A DNA stretch of 64,000 nucleotides from Ignavibacteriales bacterium (lineage in GTDB: Bacteria > Bacteroidota > Ignavibacteria > Ignavibacteriales > Ignavibacteriaceae). Of this stretch, positions 38,221 to 49,513 are shown one piece after another. Numbering within the stretch: position 1 is the stretch's first letter; each line of letters begins with the position of its first letter. The position numbers and the translations under genes were made by a program. The stretch spans positions 356,934 to 420,933 of the forward strand of contig JADJEI010000006.1 of NCBI GenBank assembly GCA_016709155.1. The letters run 5' to 3'. The notes under the pieces were generated by a model that was given only the letters and a program-made list of their open reading frames with translations, was not told the origin of the DNA and did not search any database.

Positions 38221-39120
38221 AGACGTTTTCTTTTATTGATGTAGCTGAAGAGTGCTTTATCAAATGGTGTGGAGGTTTCTAACAAATTGAATTCAACATT
38301 TGCATTCAGACAATCTTTTTTATTTTAGAAATAAATTCTCTCATTGATTCCCGATATGCTTTTGAATTTGATAAGGCTGAATTGTCATCTTCTCCCCCGT
38401 TTCCAGATCCTTATATATAGAATCTTTTTGGAAATCGAAACTTCTCTCAAGCGGATCGAGTATTTGAAAAACGATCACCTCATTTTTTTTATATCTAAAA
38501 TGTTTTAATGCACTAATTACTGACTTCGGTTCATCAAAGAGATCTGAGATAATAATTACTAATCCCTTCTTCGAAATTTTTTCAGCAATATTTCCAAGAC
38601 AAAACGCGGTATTCGTTTTGTCTGAAGTTTCTGCGAGAGATATACTTTTTAATATTTCCTGAAGATATGTCTTAGTGGATTTAGGCGGAATAGTTTTAAC
38701 AATTTTGTCAGAATACAGAGTGAGACCAACGGCATCCTGCTGTTTCACCATTAAATAACTTAACGAGGCGGCGAGAGTTTTTGCATATTCAATTTTACTA
38801 ATATTTGAAGGAGAACCATAACTCATAGACTTGCTAATGTCAAGCAGAATGTAACAGCGAAGATTTGTTTCTTCTTCATATTGCTTGATAAAAAATTTTT
38901 CAGTCTTGCCGTAAACTTTCCAGTCAATGTCTTTTGGACTATCGCTTTGCATATACGGTCTATGCTGTGTAAACTCTACACTAAAGCCATGATATGGACT
39001 TCGATGAAGTCCTACCATAAATCCTTCGACAACAAGTCTTGCTTTTAATTCGATTGAGTTAAGCTTAGAGACTAAAGCGGGATTTAAATAATCTCTATAA
39101 TTATTTTTTGTCCCCTCCAT
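38214..39120 (-). CDS. DUF58 protein with vWA-like domain, frameshifted at the 3' end
   Basis: About 302 aa when repaired. The DUF58 core is PYHGFSVEFTQHRPYMQSDS, then DIDWKVYGKTEKFFIKQYEEE. The vWA-like metal site is LLDISKSMSYGSP, followed by DAVGLTLYS and VIIISDLFDEP. The visible frame ends at 38341, but family-like C-terminal sequence continues (RESMREFISKIKK, then LNANVEFNLLETSTPFDKALFSYINKR) after indels near 38365 and 38290 in homopolymers. DUF58 proteins usually work beside a MoxR ATPase, which is not here. The start codon overlaps the stop of the TPR lipoprotein gene (TAATG). Confidence 0.8.
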
Positions 39121-39622
39121 TATTTATTCGCAGAAATTTTCTTCTCAAGAATTTCTTCCGGTGAGAGTCCCATATTTTCAAGTTCCTCTTTTGCTGAGGG
39201 AGCTAATTTATCATTTGGGAATTTACTTAGAAATAAATTATAAGTTTCAGTGGCTTCGTTAAAATTTTTAAGATCATTAGCAAGAATAAATGCAATATGA
39301 ATAATGAGGAAGGTGCCTGCGGGCTCTTAGGATATTTCGTAAAAATCATCTTGAAAGTATCAACAGCTTTTTTGAGAGATGCTCCGCCTGTTAAAGTTGT
39401 ATCCAATTTGTTTTGGTAAACCTGAGCGATTTTTAGCATTGCCTCCGGTGCCAATACACTTTCAGGATATTCATCAATTAAATTTTGAAAAGAAGTAATC
39501 GCTTCAGAAATTTTTTTTTGATCAAGTTGTGCAGCACCGTTATCGAGATATTCCTTATCGGTGGTTTTACCGCAGGATAATATTAAAACGCTGATGATAA
39601 TGGTTAAGACAAAGTATTTCAT
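39120..39622 (-). CDS. TPR lipoprotein, one frameshift
   Basis: About 167 aa when repaired. The lipoprotein signal is MKYFVLTIIISVLILSCGKTT (Cys 17). Two to three tetratricopeptide-type helical hairpins follow: AITSFQNLIDEYPESVLAPEAMLKIAQVY and FKMIFTKYPKSPQAPSSLF. The third (FILANDLKNFNEATETYNLFLSKFP) appears only after one base is restored near 39315. It resembles BamD/YbgF-type periplasmic scaffold proteins but is shorter than BamD. Translational overlap with the DUF58 gene suggests a shared envelope-related role, not further defined. Confidence 0.78.
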
Positions 39623-39700
39623 TTAATTTCCATTTTATTTTTATTGATGTAAAATTATAAATTAAGTTGTGAAGGTGCAAAGTAATCTAAGAGCAATAAT

Positions 39701-39730
39701 AAAAAAAGCCGGTCATTTTCAGACCGGCTT
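39701..39730 (-). terminator. GCCGGTC-type terminator, copy 1
   Basis: On the minus strand AAGCCGGTC, a 7-nt loop, GACCGGCTT, then a T-run (39707-39701). It follows the T9SS protein gene ending at 39756. The same hairpin recurs at 41127, 43003 and, damaged, at 47450. Confidence 0.88.
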
Positions 39731-39755
39731 AAATAGAATTCAACTAACTAAATTA

Positions 39756-40999
39756 TTATTTAGTCAATATCATTTTCTTTACTGAACTATAGCTTGTTCC
39801 ATCTACTCCATTTGCTTCTATCTTGTAGAAGTAAACTCCACTGTTCAGGCTGCTTGCATCAAAGTTTACAGTATGCTGACCTGCGGTCAACTGTCCGTTT
39901 ACTAATTGTGCTAATTCCTGTCCTATCACATCAAATATTTTCAAGCTTACTTTTGAATCTGCTGCTAAGCTGAAGTCTATTGTTGTTGCAGGGTTAAATG
40001 GATTTGGATAGTTCTGTGATAAATTAAATTCTGCAGGAGCAAGAATCTCAACTTCAACAGTATTTGAGTATTTGAATGTTCCATCAAAATCAATCTGTTT
40101 CAAACGATAGGTATATGTTCCAGAAGTTACTTCTCTATCATTGAAACTATAATACTTACTTTCTGTTGTTGTTCCGAATCCTGCAATATATCCAACTACT
40201 TCAAATTCAGCACCGGAGCTTCTCTCTATTGAAAATCCCTGGTTGTTGATTTCAGAAGCTGTAACCCAATTCAAGTTGACAAACGTACCTTGACTTGTCG
40301 CTACAAAACTAACAAGCTCAACAGGAACGGCATCATCACCGCTGATTAGAATGGACATATCGTCACCTAACGGATTCCATGTTATACCCGGTGTTTCAAA
40401 AGCAAAAGCACTGCCTGCTATACCATGTGTAACATCAAGATTTCCTGTCTCCCAGAAGAAGTTACTTGAAGCCGTGCTATTGTTGAAGATTTCTATCCAA
40501 TACGATCCTGTAGTAGAGACAATAATCGGAGAGGCACTGAAGTCGAATGTGAACACATACTCATCTACCCCAAACAGGACGATTCCTGTGGTTGACCGGC
40601 TATCGGCTGCAATATGACTAGGACTATCTACAACTGCTCCGGGAAAACCGCCTGCATCGTTGTAAAGTGTGAGTGTGAAATCATCAACCGGGTTTGGGAT
40701 GTTTTCCGGGAAATACCCACCCCAAAATACTATCCCGGTGATTCCATAAGTAGGACCAGCAGTTCCAACTGCGAAGTTATCCGCAATTGATTGCTGTAGC
40801 GTACCGCAACCTTGGCAATCAGAATCCGAGAAATAGCCGTTTACGCCGTTTGTTACTTGGTCAAGGAAGACAATTGGTGAAAAGAGTTTTCGATGTAAGA
40901 ACTTCCGGAAATCCCGGCAGAACCATAATCGAGAAGTGAAGACTGAGCAAATACAGAAAATGAAAAAAGAAGGACAAAAAGTACAAAGAATTTATACAT
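39756..40999 (-). CDS. T9SS-sorted surface/secreted protein, one frameshift
   Basis: About 414 aa. Signal peptide MYKFFVLFVLLFSFSVFAQ starts at 40999. The middle (residues about 25-200) is a beta-rich domain (GTLQQSIADNFAVG, ITGIVFWGGYFPENIPNPVDDFTLTLYND, SASPIIVSTTGSYWIEIFNN) like those in secreted proteins of unknown function. Then comes the PVELVSFVATSQGTFVNLNW linker and the T9SS type A sorting domain (NYPNPFNPATTIDFSL to NGVDGTSYSSVKKMILTK). One indel in a T-run near 40885 splits the N-terminus. The last 270 bp are nearly identical to three other genes in this cluster. Confidence 0.82.
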
Positions 41000-41126
41000 T
41001 ATGACTCCTTACGATTAGTTTAATTAACAGAACAAACACTTATTTTTTTGCTCTGCGATAAAATTAAAAAAATTTTACACATCACTTTATAAATAATTCT
41101 GAACAAAAGCAATATTTTTTTATAAA

Positions 41127-41155
41127 ATAAAAGCCGGTCATTTTCAGAGCGGCTT
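41127..41155 (-). terminator. GCCGGTC-type terminator, copy 2
   Basis: Same hairpin as at 39701-39730 with one mismatch in the right arm (GAGCGGCTT in place of GACCGGCTT), followed on the minus strand by a weaker T-run. It lies 26 bp after the stop of the beta-helix gene. Confidence 0.75.
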
Positions 41156-41180
41156 AAATAGAAGTCAACTAACTAAATTA

Positions 41181-42966
41181 TTATTTAGTCAATATCATTT
41201 TCTTTACTGAACATAGCTTGTTCCATCTACTCCGTTTGCTTCTATCTTGTAGAAGTAAACTCCGCTGTTCAGGCTTCTTGCATCAAAGTTTACATTATGC
41301 TGACCTGCTGCCAACTGTCCGTTTACTAATTGTGCTACTTCCTGTCCTATCACATCAAATATCTTCAAGCTTACTTTTGAATCTGCTAAGCTGAAGTTTA
41401 TTGTTGTTGAAGGGTTAAATGGATTTGGAAAATTATTGAAAAGTTCGAATTCGGATAATTCGTGCTCCATTGAACTTAAAATCATTTTTTTTTGAACATC
41501 ATAGTATTCATAAACGCCTGCATCAAATAAATCATTGAAAGGTCTTGTCTTCCCAAGAAAATCAAATGCAAATTCATTTGGCAGAGTTTCACCTAAATCT
41601 ATTGCTGGTGAACCCGACGTAATCATGTAGGGTTGCTCGTTATTCTCAAATATAGGATCTTCATTTCTAGAAAGTGCCTCATATCCACCAAGTATCCATT
41701 CATTCCAATTATATTCATACTGACTACCAATTTTAAATATTATTAAATTGCTGTTTGTAGAATAAAACAAATTATTATTGGAGAAAGTAATGTTTGTGGG
41801 GGTTACTATCATTTGGAAAATGAAATGCTTTTAAACTAGGTAGATCCTCAGCATAAAAATGTTATTACGAAGTCTTGGTGTGATGACATCACTGCTTATT
41901 TCCAAGCAGAAACCTTGGTTATTATTAGTATTAACAATAGTATTGCTATAAATAGTAACCACATCCAATGATGATATTATTTGAACACCACCTTCCTGAC
42001 AATTTTCAATTATATTATTATAAATATTAATACTATTCCCTGGGGTAGTTCCATTATTATTTACTCGTATCCTCAAATTCTTTTTATTAAACCATTATTC
42101 CAACCCAAATGATTATTGAAAATATTTGCTCTTTATTGGAAACTGACGCATAGTCAACAACAATACCGAGTGTAGATTTTTGCAAAACATTATTATAAAC
42201 ATCAACACCGGCACCGTCTATTTTAATAAAGTTTTTGAATTTTCATTTTTTACTTCTATAAAATTTTCACTAATGCAATTGTCCGTACCATTATGAATTT
42301 CAATTCCATCTCCCCAATGAATAATTGAATTATCTCCTCACCATAATTCAATAATGAATTGTAAGAAATAATTGAATTAGAGCCAATAATAAATATGCAA
42401 TCATTTCTAATCTCAGATATTGTCGAATTACTGATTTCAGTATTATTACCAATTAAGGAGACAATTATGAATTCTATCAATATGTGATGGATTAGGTGGT
42501 TGGATGATACCTATATCATGAATAAATAAATTATCTATTATGATGTATAAGTTATTGCGAATGGCCTTATTCCTTCTGTTATGTAATTTCTTATTTCTAT
42601 ATCTTCAATATTATAATACTTAGACTGTAATATTATCCCTGTCTCCAACGAATTAGAGCCATCAAAGATTGGATACCTAGGATCCAAATATGGATAACTA
42701 TTTAGAGTTATATGTTTATCGTCCAAACCATCTGGCGAATTGGATAAATCTAAAGACTCGTACCATATATCACCCTTTTGAATGAAATTATATCCCTATG
42801 TTTAAACACAGATTGATCTGCAGCACGTTTAACTCTCATTAAAGTTTTCCATGGTTTATCAATTGTGGTGCCTAAACCAATCATCATTTCCACTATTAGA
42901 TATATAATAAGTTTGTCCATAGATTATATTTATTATAAAAATGCAATAAAATATCATTGTCTTCAT
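41181..42966 (-). CDS. T9SS-sorted right-handed beta-helix protein, heavily frameshifted
   Basis: About 590 aa if repaired. Signal peptide MKTMIFYCIFIINIIYGQ starts at 42966. It then has TYYISNSGNDDG(L)GTTIDKPWKTL, the usual opening of pectate-lyase-like beta-helix proteins. Asn-rich solenoid rungs follow (NNTEISNSTISEIRNDCIFI, GNSINIYNNIIENCQEGGV, YSNTIVNTNN). A SAFDF-type close, PAIDLGETLPNEFAFDFLGKTRPFNDLFDAGVYEY, precedes the T9SS tail. At least six indels break the frame, including a missing T near 41217 in the tail. A beta-helix of this sort often binds or cleaves polysaccharide, but no catalytic site can be named. This is the most damaged gene of the window. Confidence 0.7.
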
Positions 42967-43002
42967 TTTTGCTTCCTATATTATTAGTTTTGGAGAGAAT
43001 TT

Positions 43003-43032
43003 AAAAAAAGCCGGTCATTTTTAGACCGGCTT
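43003..43032 (-). terminator. GCCGGTC-type terminator, copy 3
   Basis: On the minus strand AAGCCGGTC, loop, GACCGGCTT and seven T (43009-43003). It follows the T9SS gene ending at 43058 and has the same stem as the copy at 39701. Confidence 0.87.
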
Positions 43033-43057
43033 AATAAGAACTTGACTAATTAAAAAA

Positions 43058-45032
43058 TTATTTAGTCAATATCATTTTCTTTACTGAACTGTAGCTTGTT
43101 CCATCTACTCCATTTGCTTCTATCTTGTAGAAGTAAACTCCACTGTTCAGGCTTCTTGCATCAAAGTTTACGTTATGCTGACCTGCTGCCAACTGTCCGT
43201 TTACTAATTGTGCTACTTCCTGTCCTATAACATCAAATATTTTCAAGCTTACTTTTGAATCTGCCAAGCTGAAATTAATTGTTGTTGAAGGGTTAAATGG
43301 ATTTGGATAGTTCCGTGATAACTGGATATACTTTTGGTGCGCTTACTTCTACTTACTTCAGGGCTGTATTCAAATGTACCGTTGAAGTCAACTTGTTTCA
43401 GTCTGTAAGTATAGTTTCCGCTTCCAATTGTTTTATCAGTAAATGTTTATGCTTTAACTTCTGTAGTTGTACCGAAACCTGCTACGTAACCAACTTTTTC
43501 AAATTGTCCATTGCTCTTTCTTTCGATATCAAAGCCCTGGTTATTTGTTTCTGGTTGCTGCTGACCAGTTCAATACTACTTCATTGTTATTTGCCTTTGC
43601 TGTGAATGATGTTAATTCAACTGGAATAACAACTCCCTGAATTAGTAAGTTGTCAACAGCCCACCACCAATCCCAACCAGGCTGAATAGAAACTAATCTA
43701 ATCCAGAAGTTTGTTCCATCAACAACTGACATAGGCCAGAATTCATGTGTGTTACGCACATCAACATCGTCAAAAGTGAGAATGTTTGTCCATAGCCCGC
43801 CATCGGTTGATACATCAACAATAGCAAAATCGCCGGCTATGATTGCCTGCCAATCGTTATCAAATTCAAGTGTTACATCTGTAGCATTTGTAGCATCAAA
43901 AGGACCGGCTACTGCTGTAGTATTTGTAACTGTACCGCTTCCGCAAAGATCTGCGTCTGCTGCAAATACATTACCAGCCGCAGTTGAAGGCATTGTGTAA
44001 GGTCTGCTACCCAATGGAATAATTTCCCATACGCAGTTACCGCCGTCATTTGTTATTGTCCAATTGCCAGAACCAGCTTCGAAATCATCAAAGAATATGC
44101 TTGCAATTGCAGGGTTTTGCTCGGTTGTAAAATTCCAGGTTGAACCGCTTGTAGTACCGCTGCCGTCTATTTCATTAACTTTCCAATAATAAGTGGTTGA
44201 ATAATTGAGAGGTGTTCCGGGAACGCCAACTGAATTAACCAGCGCACCAGAATAGATTAATGACATGCCACCAGGAGTATCACCAAAGTAAACTTCAAGA
44301 GAAGTTGCACCTGCCGGGTTTGTCCACATTAGATCAGAAATATTAACTTGAAACACCAGTAGTTCCGGAAGCAGGAATTGGATCTGTAGCTGGACCAGGT
44401 CCGGAAAGCGATTCAACAATTCCATGAATATTCCAGTTATAGGGAAGTCCAAAATTATTTTAAATGATCCCACGCACCAGAGAAATATATCCAATCACCA
44501 TCAGGTACTGCAGGACCATCATCACAACCTGCAGGAAGAATCCGCCGGAGTGAGTTACTTCATATCCAATCCAAATATCATTTCCTGTTATAAATACTGG
44601 AGATGAAAGAGTAATAAGGTTCCAACTAGTTCCTACAATCTGGCTGGTTACATCTTCAGAATACAAGAGTGAACCGGGGAGAGAAGGTGTTCCCTCATCA
44701 TAAATTTTTATAACACATGGTGATGGAGCATCATTGATATATATTTCAATCTGCGTAAGAGACTGACCAACATACAAACCTGTAATTGAACCATCAAAAC
44801 GAGCAGAAACTTCAAAAGTGCCGCCGGAAGTTAAACCTATAGCATCGAAGTTAACCCCATCATCCCATTGTAACACAGTACTATTAGGATTATTCTGGGA
44901 AGTAGTATTGTACCTTTTAACTTGATCCAGATGAGCACGTGAAATATCACGTGATAATTCCTGACTAATAGCAGTAGTGATAAATAACATTGAAAGAAGA
45001 AAACTAAAAAAGAACCTGTACAGTTTGTACAT
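43058..45032 (-). CDS. T9SS-sorted multidomain surface protein, heavily frameshifted
   Basis: About 655 aa if repaired. Signal peptide FFFSFLLSMLFITTAISQ. The first domain is beta-rich (VLQWDDGVNFDAIGLTSGGTFEV to ITGNDIWIGYEVTHSGG). A fibronectin-III domain follows (DLMWTNPAGATSLEVYFGDTPG, YYWKVNEIDGSG). Then a jelly-roll, MAM-like domain (FFDDFEAGSGNWTITNDGG to WWWAVDNLLIQG), the PVELTSFTAKANNNEVVLNW linker and the T9SS tail. Indels near 44535, 44460, 44355, 43545, 43450 and 43340 break it. From about 43330 to 43640 its DNA closely matches the gene at 47503-48852. Likely an adhesin or binding protein; no enzymatic signature. Confidence 0.72.
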
Positions 45033-45181
45033 ATATCCTCCGATTATAGTTTAAAGAAATTTTTAATTTGTTACAGAACATTCATTCAATTTTTTGTTCT
45101 GTGTTAAATTAAAAAATTTACACTTCACTTTATCAAAAATTTTGAAATAAAGCAATTATTTTTTACATAAATTTTAAAATC

Positions 45182-47231
45182 TTATTTGTTAAATATCATT
45201 TTTTTTACAGCTTCAAAAAAGTACCAGATTGATTTTTCACTCTTAACTTATAAAAATATACTCCACTTATTAAGCTGCTTGCATCAAAATTTATTGAATG
45301 TCTTCCCGCTTCTAATTCTCTGTTAATCAGATGCGATACTTGCTGCCCCAATACATCAAATATAATTAAACTTACCTGCGAGTCATTTTCTAAATTAAAA
45401 CTTATTGTGGTAGCCGGGTTAAATGGATTCGGGTAGTTCTGTTCTAGTTCAAAATTATCTGCATTTATAATTGAAACCTCGACTATGTTAGAATATTCAT
45501 AGCTTCCGTCAAAATCAATTTGCTTCAATCTGTATTGGTAATTTGCTTCCGCAATATCATCATCGGTGAATGAATAACTTTTTAGTTCGGTTGTAGTTCC
45601 AAATCCTGGAACAAATCCAACTACATTCCAATTCATATTGCCAATCGAAGACTGTGGACTGAAGACTTGTCTTTTTTCAATTTCAAAACCACTGTTGTTT
45701 ATCTCAGTTGCTGTTGACCAGTTCAAAACTACTTCATTATTATTTGCTTGTGCTGTGAACGAAGTCAGTTCTACGGGGACAATTGTTTCGCCTTCTTCAA
45801 TTAAAAGAATTTGATTTGGAGCAACATCATAAAATTTATCAACCAAACTGCTCGTCCAATAAATAATAATGGAATCTATCGAAGAGGCATTTCCAATACC
45901 TAAAATTTGTGAGGAGCTTGATTGAGATGCAAAGCTTATACCGCAGTGAATATATCGAACGTATCTATCGCTGCCGAGATAATATTCAATTTTACTTCCC
46001 ACCCCGTCTTTGTTTGTGGAAATTCCATTCAAAATAATTTTTACCCAGTTATTTGTTCCACCGCTGCTTTGATATAAATTCATATTACCATTCGTGTTGA
46101 ACACAGCAACATCGCAATAACCATTGTTATCAAAATCACCGATTGCGTTTCCGTAACTTTCATAATTTTCATCGAAACCAATTCCGGTTACCTGACTAAA
46201 AGTTCCATCGCCTTGATTTTCAAATAAAACATTATTATTGTTTGGGCTTCCAACTGAGACAGATACGTATAAATCCATATCACTGTCGTTATCAAAATCA
46301 AAAAAGTTTGCGCCCCAGCAAACCTGATTCACCGCCACTCCAAGTTGAGTTGTAACATCTGTAAAAGTTTCATCACCATTGTTTTTTAATAGATGATTGC
46401 CCGTTGGATCATTGGAAACATAAATATCAAAAAATCCATTATTATCGTAATCACCAATACCCACCCCATGAACGAGCCTTTCGTTCCTGTTCCGGAGGTC
46501 TCAGTAATATCTGCAAAGGTTCCGTCACCAAGATTCTTAAAAAGTGAATTGCCGGTTTGATGATCGTTAGCTGTAAAAATATCGGTGTAACCGTCATTAT
46601 TAAAGTCGAAGAAAGCTACTGCAAGAGGAGTTTTAAAAAATGAAGTGCCGCCAAGTGTGTCTTGAACATTCGCCTGAATCGTAACATCTGCAAAAGTTCC
46701 ATCGCCATTATTTTTATAAAGATAATTAGGTTGATATTCACTGTAGTTAGTCACATAAAGATCGAGCCAACCATCATTATTATAATCGCCCCAGCAAGCT
46801 GCGGAAGTGGTCATTGAATCAGGAGATAGTCCTGAAGATAATGTAACATCTGTAAAATTAAAATTTCCATCGTTGCGATAAAGTAAATTATTAGCAAAGT
46901 ATCTGCCCACAAATAAATCGCGGTCGCCATCGTTATCATAATCAACCCATAGTGTTAGAGTTGAACGGAGAGTATCTGAGATTCCAGAGGAGGGTTGAAC
47001 ATTGGTGAAGTTCGTAAAGTCATTTCTAAATAGAAAAACAGCTCCGCCATTACTGTTGTTAAAAGAAATATCATCTTTGCCGTCTTTGTTAAAATCACAA
47101 AAACTTATTCCTCCATCCGCTCCTTGAAACGGGTGAAATAATCCCATACTTAAAGCAACATCCTGAAATGTCACTTGAGAGATGCTATTTGAAACAGTAA
47201 TTAACGCAAGAGCCAGAATCAATTTCTTCAT
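45182..47231 (-). CDS. T9SS-sorted FG-GAP/VCBS propeller protein with ASPIC/UnbV domain, frameshifted
   Basis: About 683 aa. A signal peptide (MKKLILALALITVSNSIS) is followed by at least six FG-GAP/VCBS repeats with D-x-D/N-x-D-G calcium loops (FCDFNKDGKDDISF, WVDYDNDGDRDLFVG, WGDYNNDGWLDLYV, FFDFNNDGYTDIFT, FFDFDNDSDMDLYV). A UnbV/ASPIC-like domain (GSKIEYYLGSDRYVRYIHCG to SIDSIIIYWTSS), the PVELTSFTAQANNNEV linker and a T9SS tail follow. Indels occur near 46455 (missing G) and 45213 (missing T); restoring the second gives a normal end FEAVKKMIFNK. Its tail DNA differs clearly from the other four tails and no GCCGGTC terminator follows. Confidence 0.82.
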
Positions 47232-47308
47232 CCTAAAAAACTCTCAGAAAATTATGAATGAGAAAATCAGTAAATAGTTTAAGCAATTATTCAAAAATTT
47301 ACTTAGCG

Positions 47309-47340
47309 ACAATAATCATTTTTTAGTATTGAAGCAAGTA
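47309..47340. repeat. 32-bp direct repeat, left copy
   Basis: A 32-bp sequence running from AC AATAATCATT to GAAGCAAGTA is repeated exactly at 48959-48990. Read on the minus strand it looks like the last codons of a T9SS tail (S-I-L-K-K-M-I-like), so both copies may be relics of an older gene end. Confidence 0.7.
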
Positions 47341-47449
47341 CTGTTGAAAGAAAATATTTTTTAAATTGATACAATCCTATGGTTCCTGATCAAGTTCGGA
47401 ATGGTAAAACGGATGATTTTTGCCGTTATAAGTTGCTTCAATCAGTTAT

Positions 47450-47476
47450 AAAAAAGCCGGTCATTTTCTGACCAAT
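47450..47476 (-). terminator. GCCGGTC-type terminator, damaged copy 4
   Basis: The left arm AAGCCGGTC and loop are kept, but the right arm reads TGACCAATTAA, so only GGTC/GACC (47459-47462 and 47470-47473) can pair. The T-run remains on the minus strand. It follows the T9SS gene ending at 47503 and is probably a weak terminator. Confidence 0.55.
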
Positions 47477-47502
47477 TAAATAGAATTCAACTAACTAAAT
47501 TA

Positions 47503-48852
47503 TTATTTAGTCAATATCATTTTCTTTACTGAACTGTAGCTTGTTCCATCTACTCCGTTTGCTTCTATCTTGTAGAAGTAAACTCCACTGTTCAGGCTGC
47601 TTGCATCAAAGTTTACGTTATGCTGACCTGCTGCCAACTGTCCGTTTACCAATTGTGCTAATTCCTGTCCTATCACATCAAATATTTTCAAGCTTACTTT
47701 TGAATCTGTTGCTAAGCTGAAATTAATTGTTGTTGCAGGGTTAAATGGGTTTGGATAGTTCTGTGATAACTGATATACTTTTGGTGCGCTTACTTCTACT
47801 TCAACTTCAGGACTGTATTCAAATGTACCATTGAAGTCAACTTGTTTCAGTCTATAAGTATAGTTTCCGCTTCCAACTGTTTTATCAGTAAATGTGTATG
47901 CTTTAACTTCTGTAGTTGTACCGAAACCGGCTACGTAACCAACTTTTTCAAATTGACCATTGCTTTTTCTTTCTATGTCAAAGCCCTGATTATTTGTTTC
48001 GGTTGCTGTTGACCAGTTCAATACTACTTCATTGTTATTTGCCTTTGCTGTGAACGAAGTTAATTCAACTGGCACTACTGAACCCATAATTACGAAAGGA
48101 AATCCTTGCTGAGTTAAGGTGCCGCCATCATTTGCTGGACCCCAGACACCCGCTAAATTTTGATAACCGTTACCCGTAGTAGTCAATCCTGTAATCGTAA
48201 TAGGAGGCGCCCAAGGACCGGAAGCAGAAGTGCCGCCACATTGCCATTCGATCCAATAAGTTCCTGCAGAAAAAGTTGCCCCAACAGTTACATGACTTTC
48301 CATAATTGGTCTATCACTGTTTGTACCGGTTGTGGTTTCACTTACTCTGTAAATTCCAGCCCAAGCAGTGCTGCTAAGAACATTAGTAGTCAAATCACCC
48401 CAAATAACACTACTTCCACCAACTGAGGGATCACCATCCCAAATCTGAACTCGGTAATCATTTATGGTTGAAGTTGTGCCGGAAAATGTTTGATAAGCAT
48501 AAAAAATTATTTCGTCAATAGTCCAATCTTCCGTTGCCACGAAATCATCAGCCATTGAATTTGTGTTAATTATCTGATGGCCAAAGCCGAGCGTAGTCAT
48601 TCCAAGCGTAACGCTTTGTAAAACACTCTCGTCTGCGCCACCAACACCAGTGCCAGGACTATTTACAAGAGGTCCATTATCATAAAGCACTGCAAATAAA
48701 CCGTCACTCAATTTCGGTTGTTGTGTTGTAAGATCTGCTTTATTAGTGCCTATGAATGAATTGTTATCCTGTGCCTTGTCCTGAGCGAGCAAATTTGGCA
48801 CAAGGAATACTACTAATAATATGACGAACAAAGAACGGTAGATATTAGACAT
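47503..48852 (-). CDS. T9SS-sorted surface/secreted protein
   Basis: Intact, 449 aa from ATG 48852, chosen because GGAGG lies 7 nt upstream. Signal peptide SLFVILLVVFLVPNLLAQ. Residues about 45-260 are a beta-rich domain with MADDFVATEDWTIDEIIFYAYQ, YRVQIWDGDPSVGGSSVIWGD and TYWIEWQCGG, of the type found in many secreted proteins of this group and similar in plan to the domain at 39756-40999. The PVELTSFTAKANNNEVVLNW linker and T9SS type A tail close it. It is flanked by 32-bp direct repeats and shares tail DNA with three neighbours. Function unknown. Confidence 0.85.
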   Translation of the reverse strand: MSNIYRSLFVILLVVFLVPNLLAQDKAQDNNSFIGTNKADLTTQQPKLSDGLFAVLYDNGPLVNSPGTGVGGADESVLQSVTLGMTTLGFGHQIINTNSMADDFVATEDWTIDEIIFYAYQTFSGTTSTINDYRVQIWDGDPSVGGSSVIWGDLTTNVLSSTAWAGIYRVSETTTGTNSDRPIMESHVTVGATFSAGTYWIEWQCGGTSASGPWAPPITITGLTTTGNGYQNLAGVWGPANDGGTLTQQGFPFVIMGSVVPVELTSFTAKANNNEVVLNWSTATETNNQGFDIERKSNGQFEKVGYVAGFGTTTEVKAYTFTDKTVGSGNYTYRLKQVDFNGTFEYSPEVEVEVSAPKVYQLSQNYPNPFNPATTINFSLATDSKVSLKIFDVIGQELAQLVNGQLAAGQHNVNFDASSLNSGVYFYKIEANGVDGTSYSSVKKMILTK

Positions 48853-48958
48853 TAAGTACCTCCAAAAGTTAAATGAAGTTTGAATTAATGAGTTACAAAA
48901 TATTTTACACAATGTTTAGTTAATATTTTAACAACAATTTAGGTAAAATCTTTAGTCA

Positions 48959-48990
48959 ACAATAATCATTTTTTAGTATTGAAGCAAGTA
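48959..48990. repeat. 32-bp direct repeat, right copy
   Basis: Exact copy of 47309-47340, lying 4 bp after the purE stop in the minus-strand sense. The two copies bracket one complete T9SS gene with its terminator (about 1.6 kb). Confidence 0.7.
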
Positions 48991-48994
48991 TTTG

Positions 48995-49486
48995 CTAATT
49001 AATTTTTTTATTTTTTTCGAGTGATTCCCGCTCAAGATTTTTTTTGAAGTCAATCATTTTATTTAGAATATTATTATCGGCAGTTGCTAAAATTTGTGCC
49101 GCAAGTATTCCGGCGTTCTTTGCACCATTTATTGCGACTGTAGCTACCGGAACACCTAAAGGCATCTGCACAATGGAAAACAACGAATCCATTCCTTCCA
49201 AAGATTTCCCTTTTATCGGAACCCCGATTACAGGCAATGGAGTGAATGCAGCGGTAACTCCCGGCAGATGAGCGGCGCCGCCGGCACCGGCTATAATTAC
49301 TTTCATCCCGCTTTTGTGTGCGTTGGCGGAATATTCAAAAAGAAATTTTGGACTGCGGTGAGCGGAAATTATTTTCAGTTCATTTGTAATTCCAAATTGA
49401 TTTAGAATATCGGAAGCTTCTTTCATTATCGGAAGATCTGAATCGCTGCCCATAATAATACCGACTAAAATATTTTGATTTGTCAT
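48995..49486 (-). CDS. purE: N5-carboxyaminoimidazole ribonucleotide mutase (PurE)
   Basis: 163 aa, intact. It has the active-site stretches [15 protein letters not shown] and [13 protein letters not shown], and the conserved [26 protein letters not shown] with [12 protein letters not shown]. It moves the carboxyl group of N5-CAIR to give CAIR in purine synthesis. purK is not beside it. An AGGAG ribosome site precedes the ATG. It is the last gene of the housekeeping run and no terminator is evident behind it, only the 32-bp repeat. Confidence 0.97.
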   Translation of the reverse strand: MTNQNILVGIIMGSDSDLPIMKEASDILNQFGITNELKIISAHRSPKFLFEYSANAHKSGMKVIIAGAGGAAHLPGVTAAFTPLPVIGVPIKGKSLEGMDSLFSIVQMPLGVPVATVAINGAKNAGILAAQILATADNNILNKMIDFKKNLERESLEKNKKIN

Positions 49487-49513
49487 TTCAACTCCTGTTC
49501 ACTTTAAATAGAT

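Noticed and set aside
44424..44606. Plus-strand frames within the T9SS gene cluster and other minus-strand genes
   Set aside because: They are shadows of the coding strand: no ribosome sites, odd composition, and they disappear when the opposite frame is repaired.
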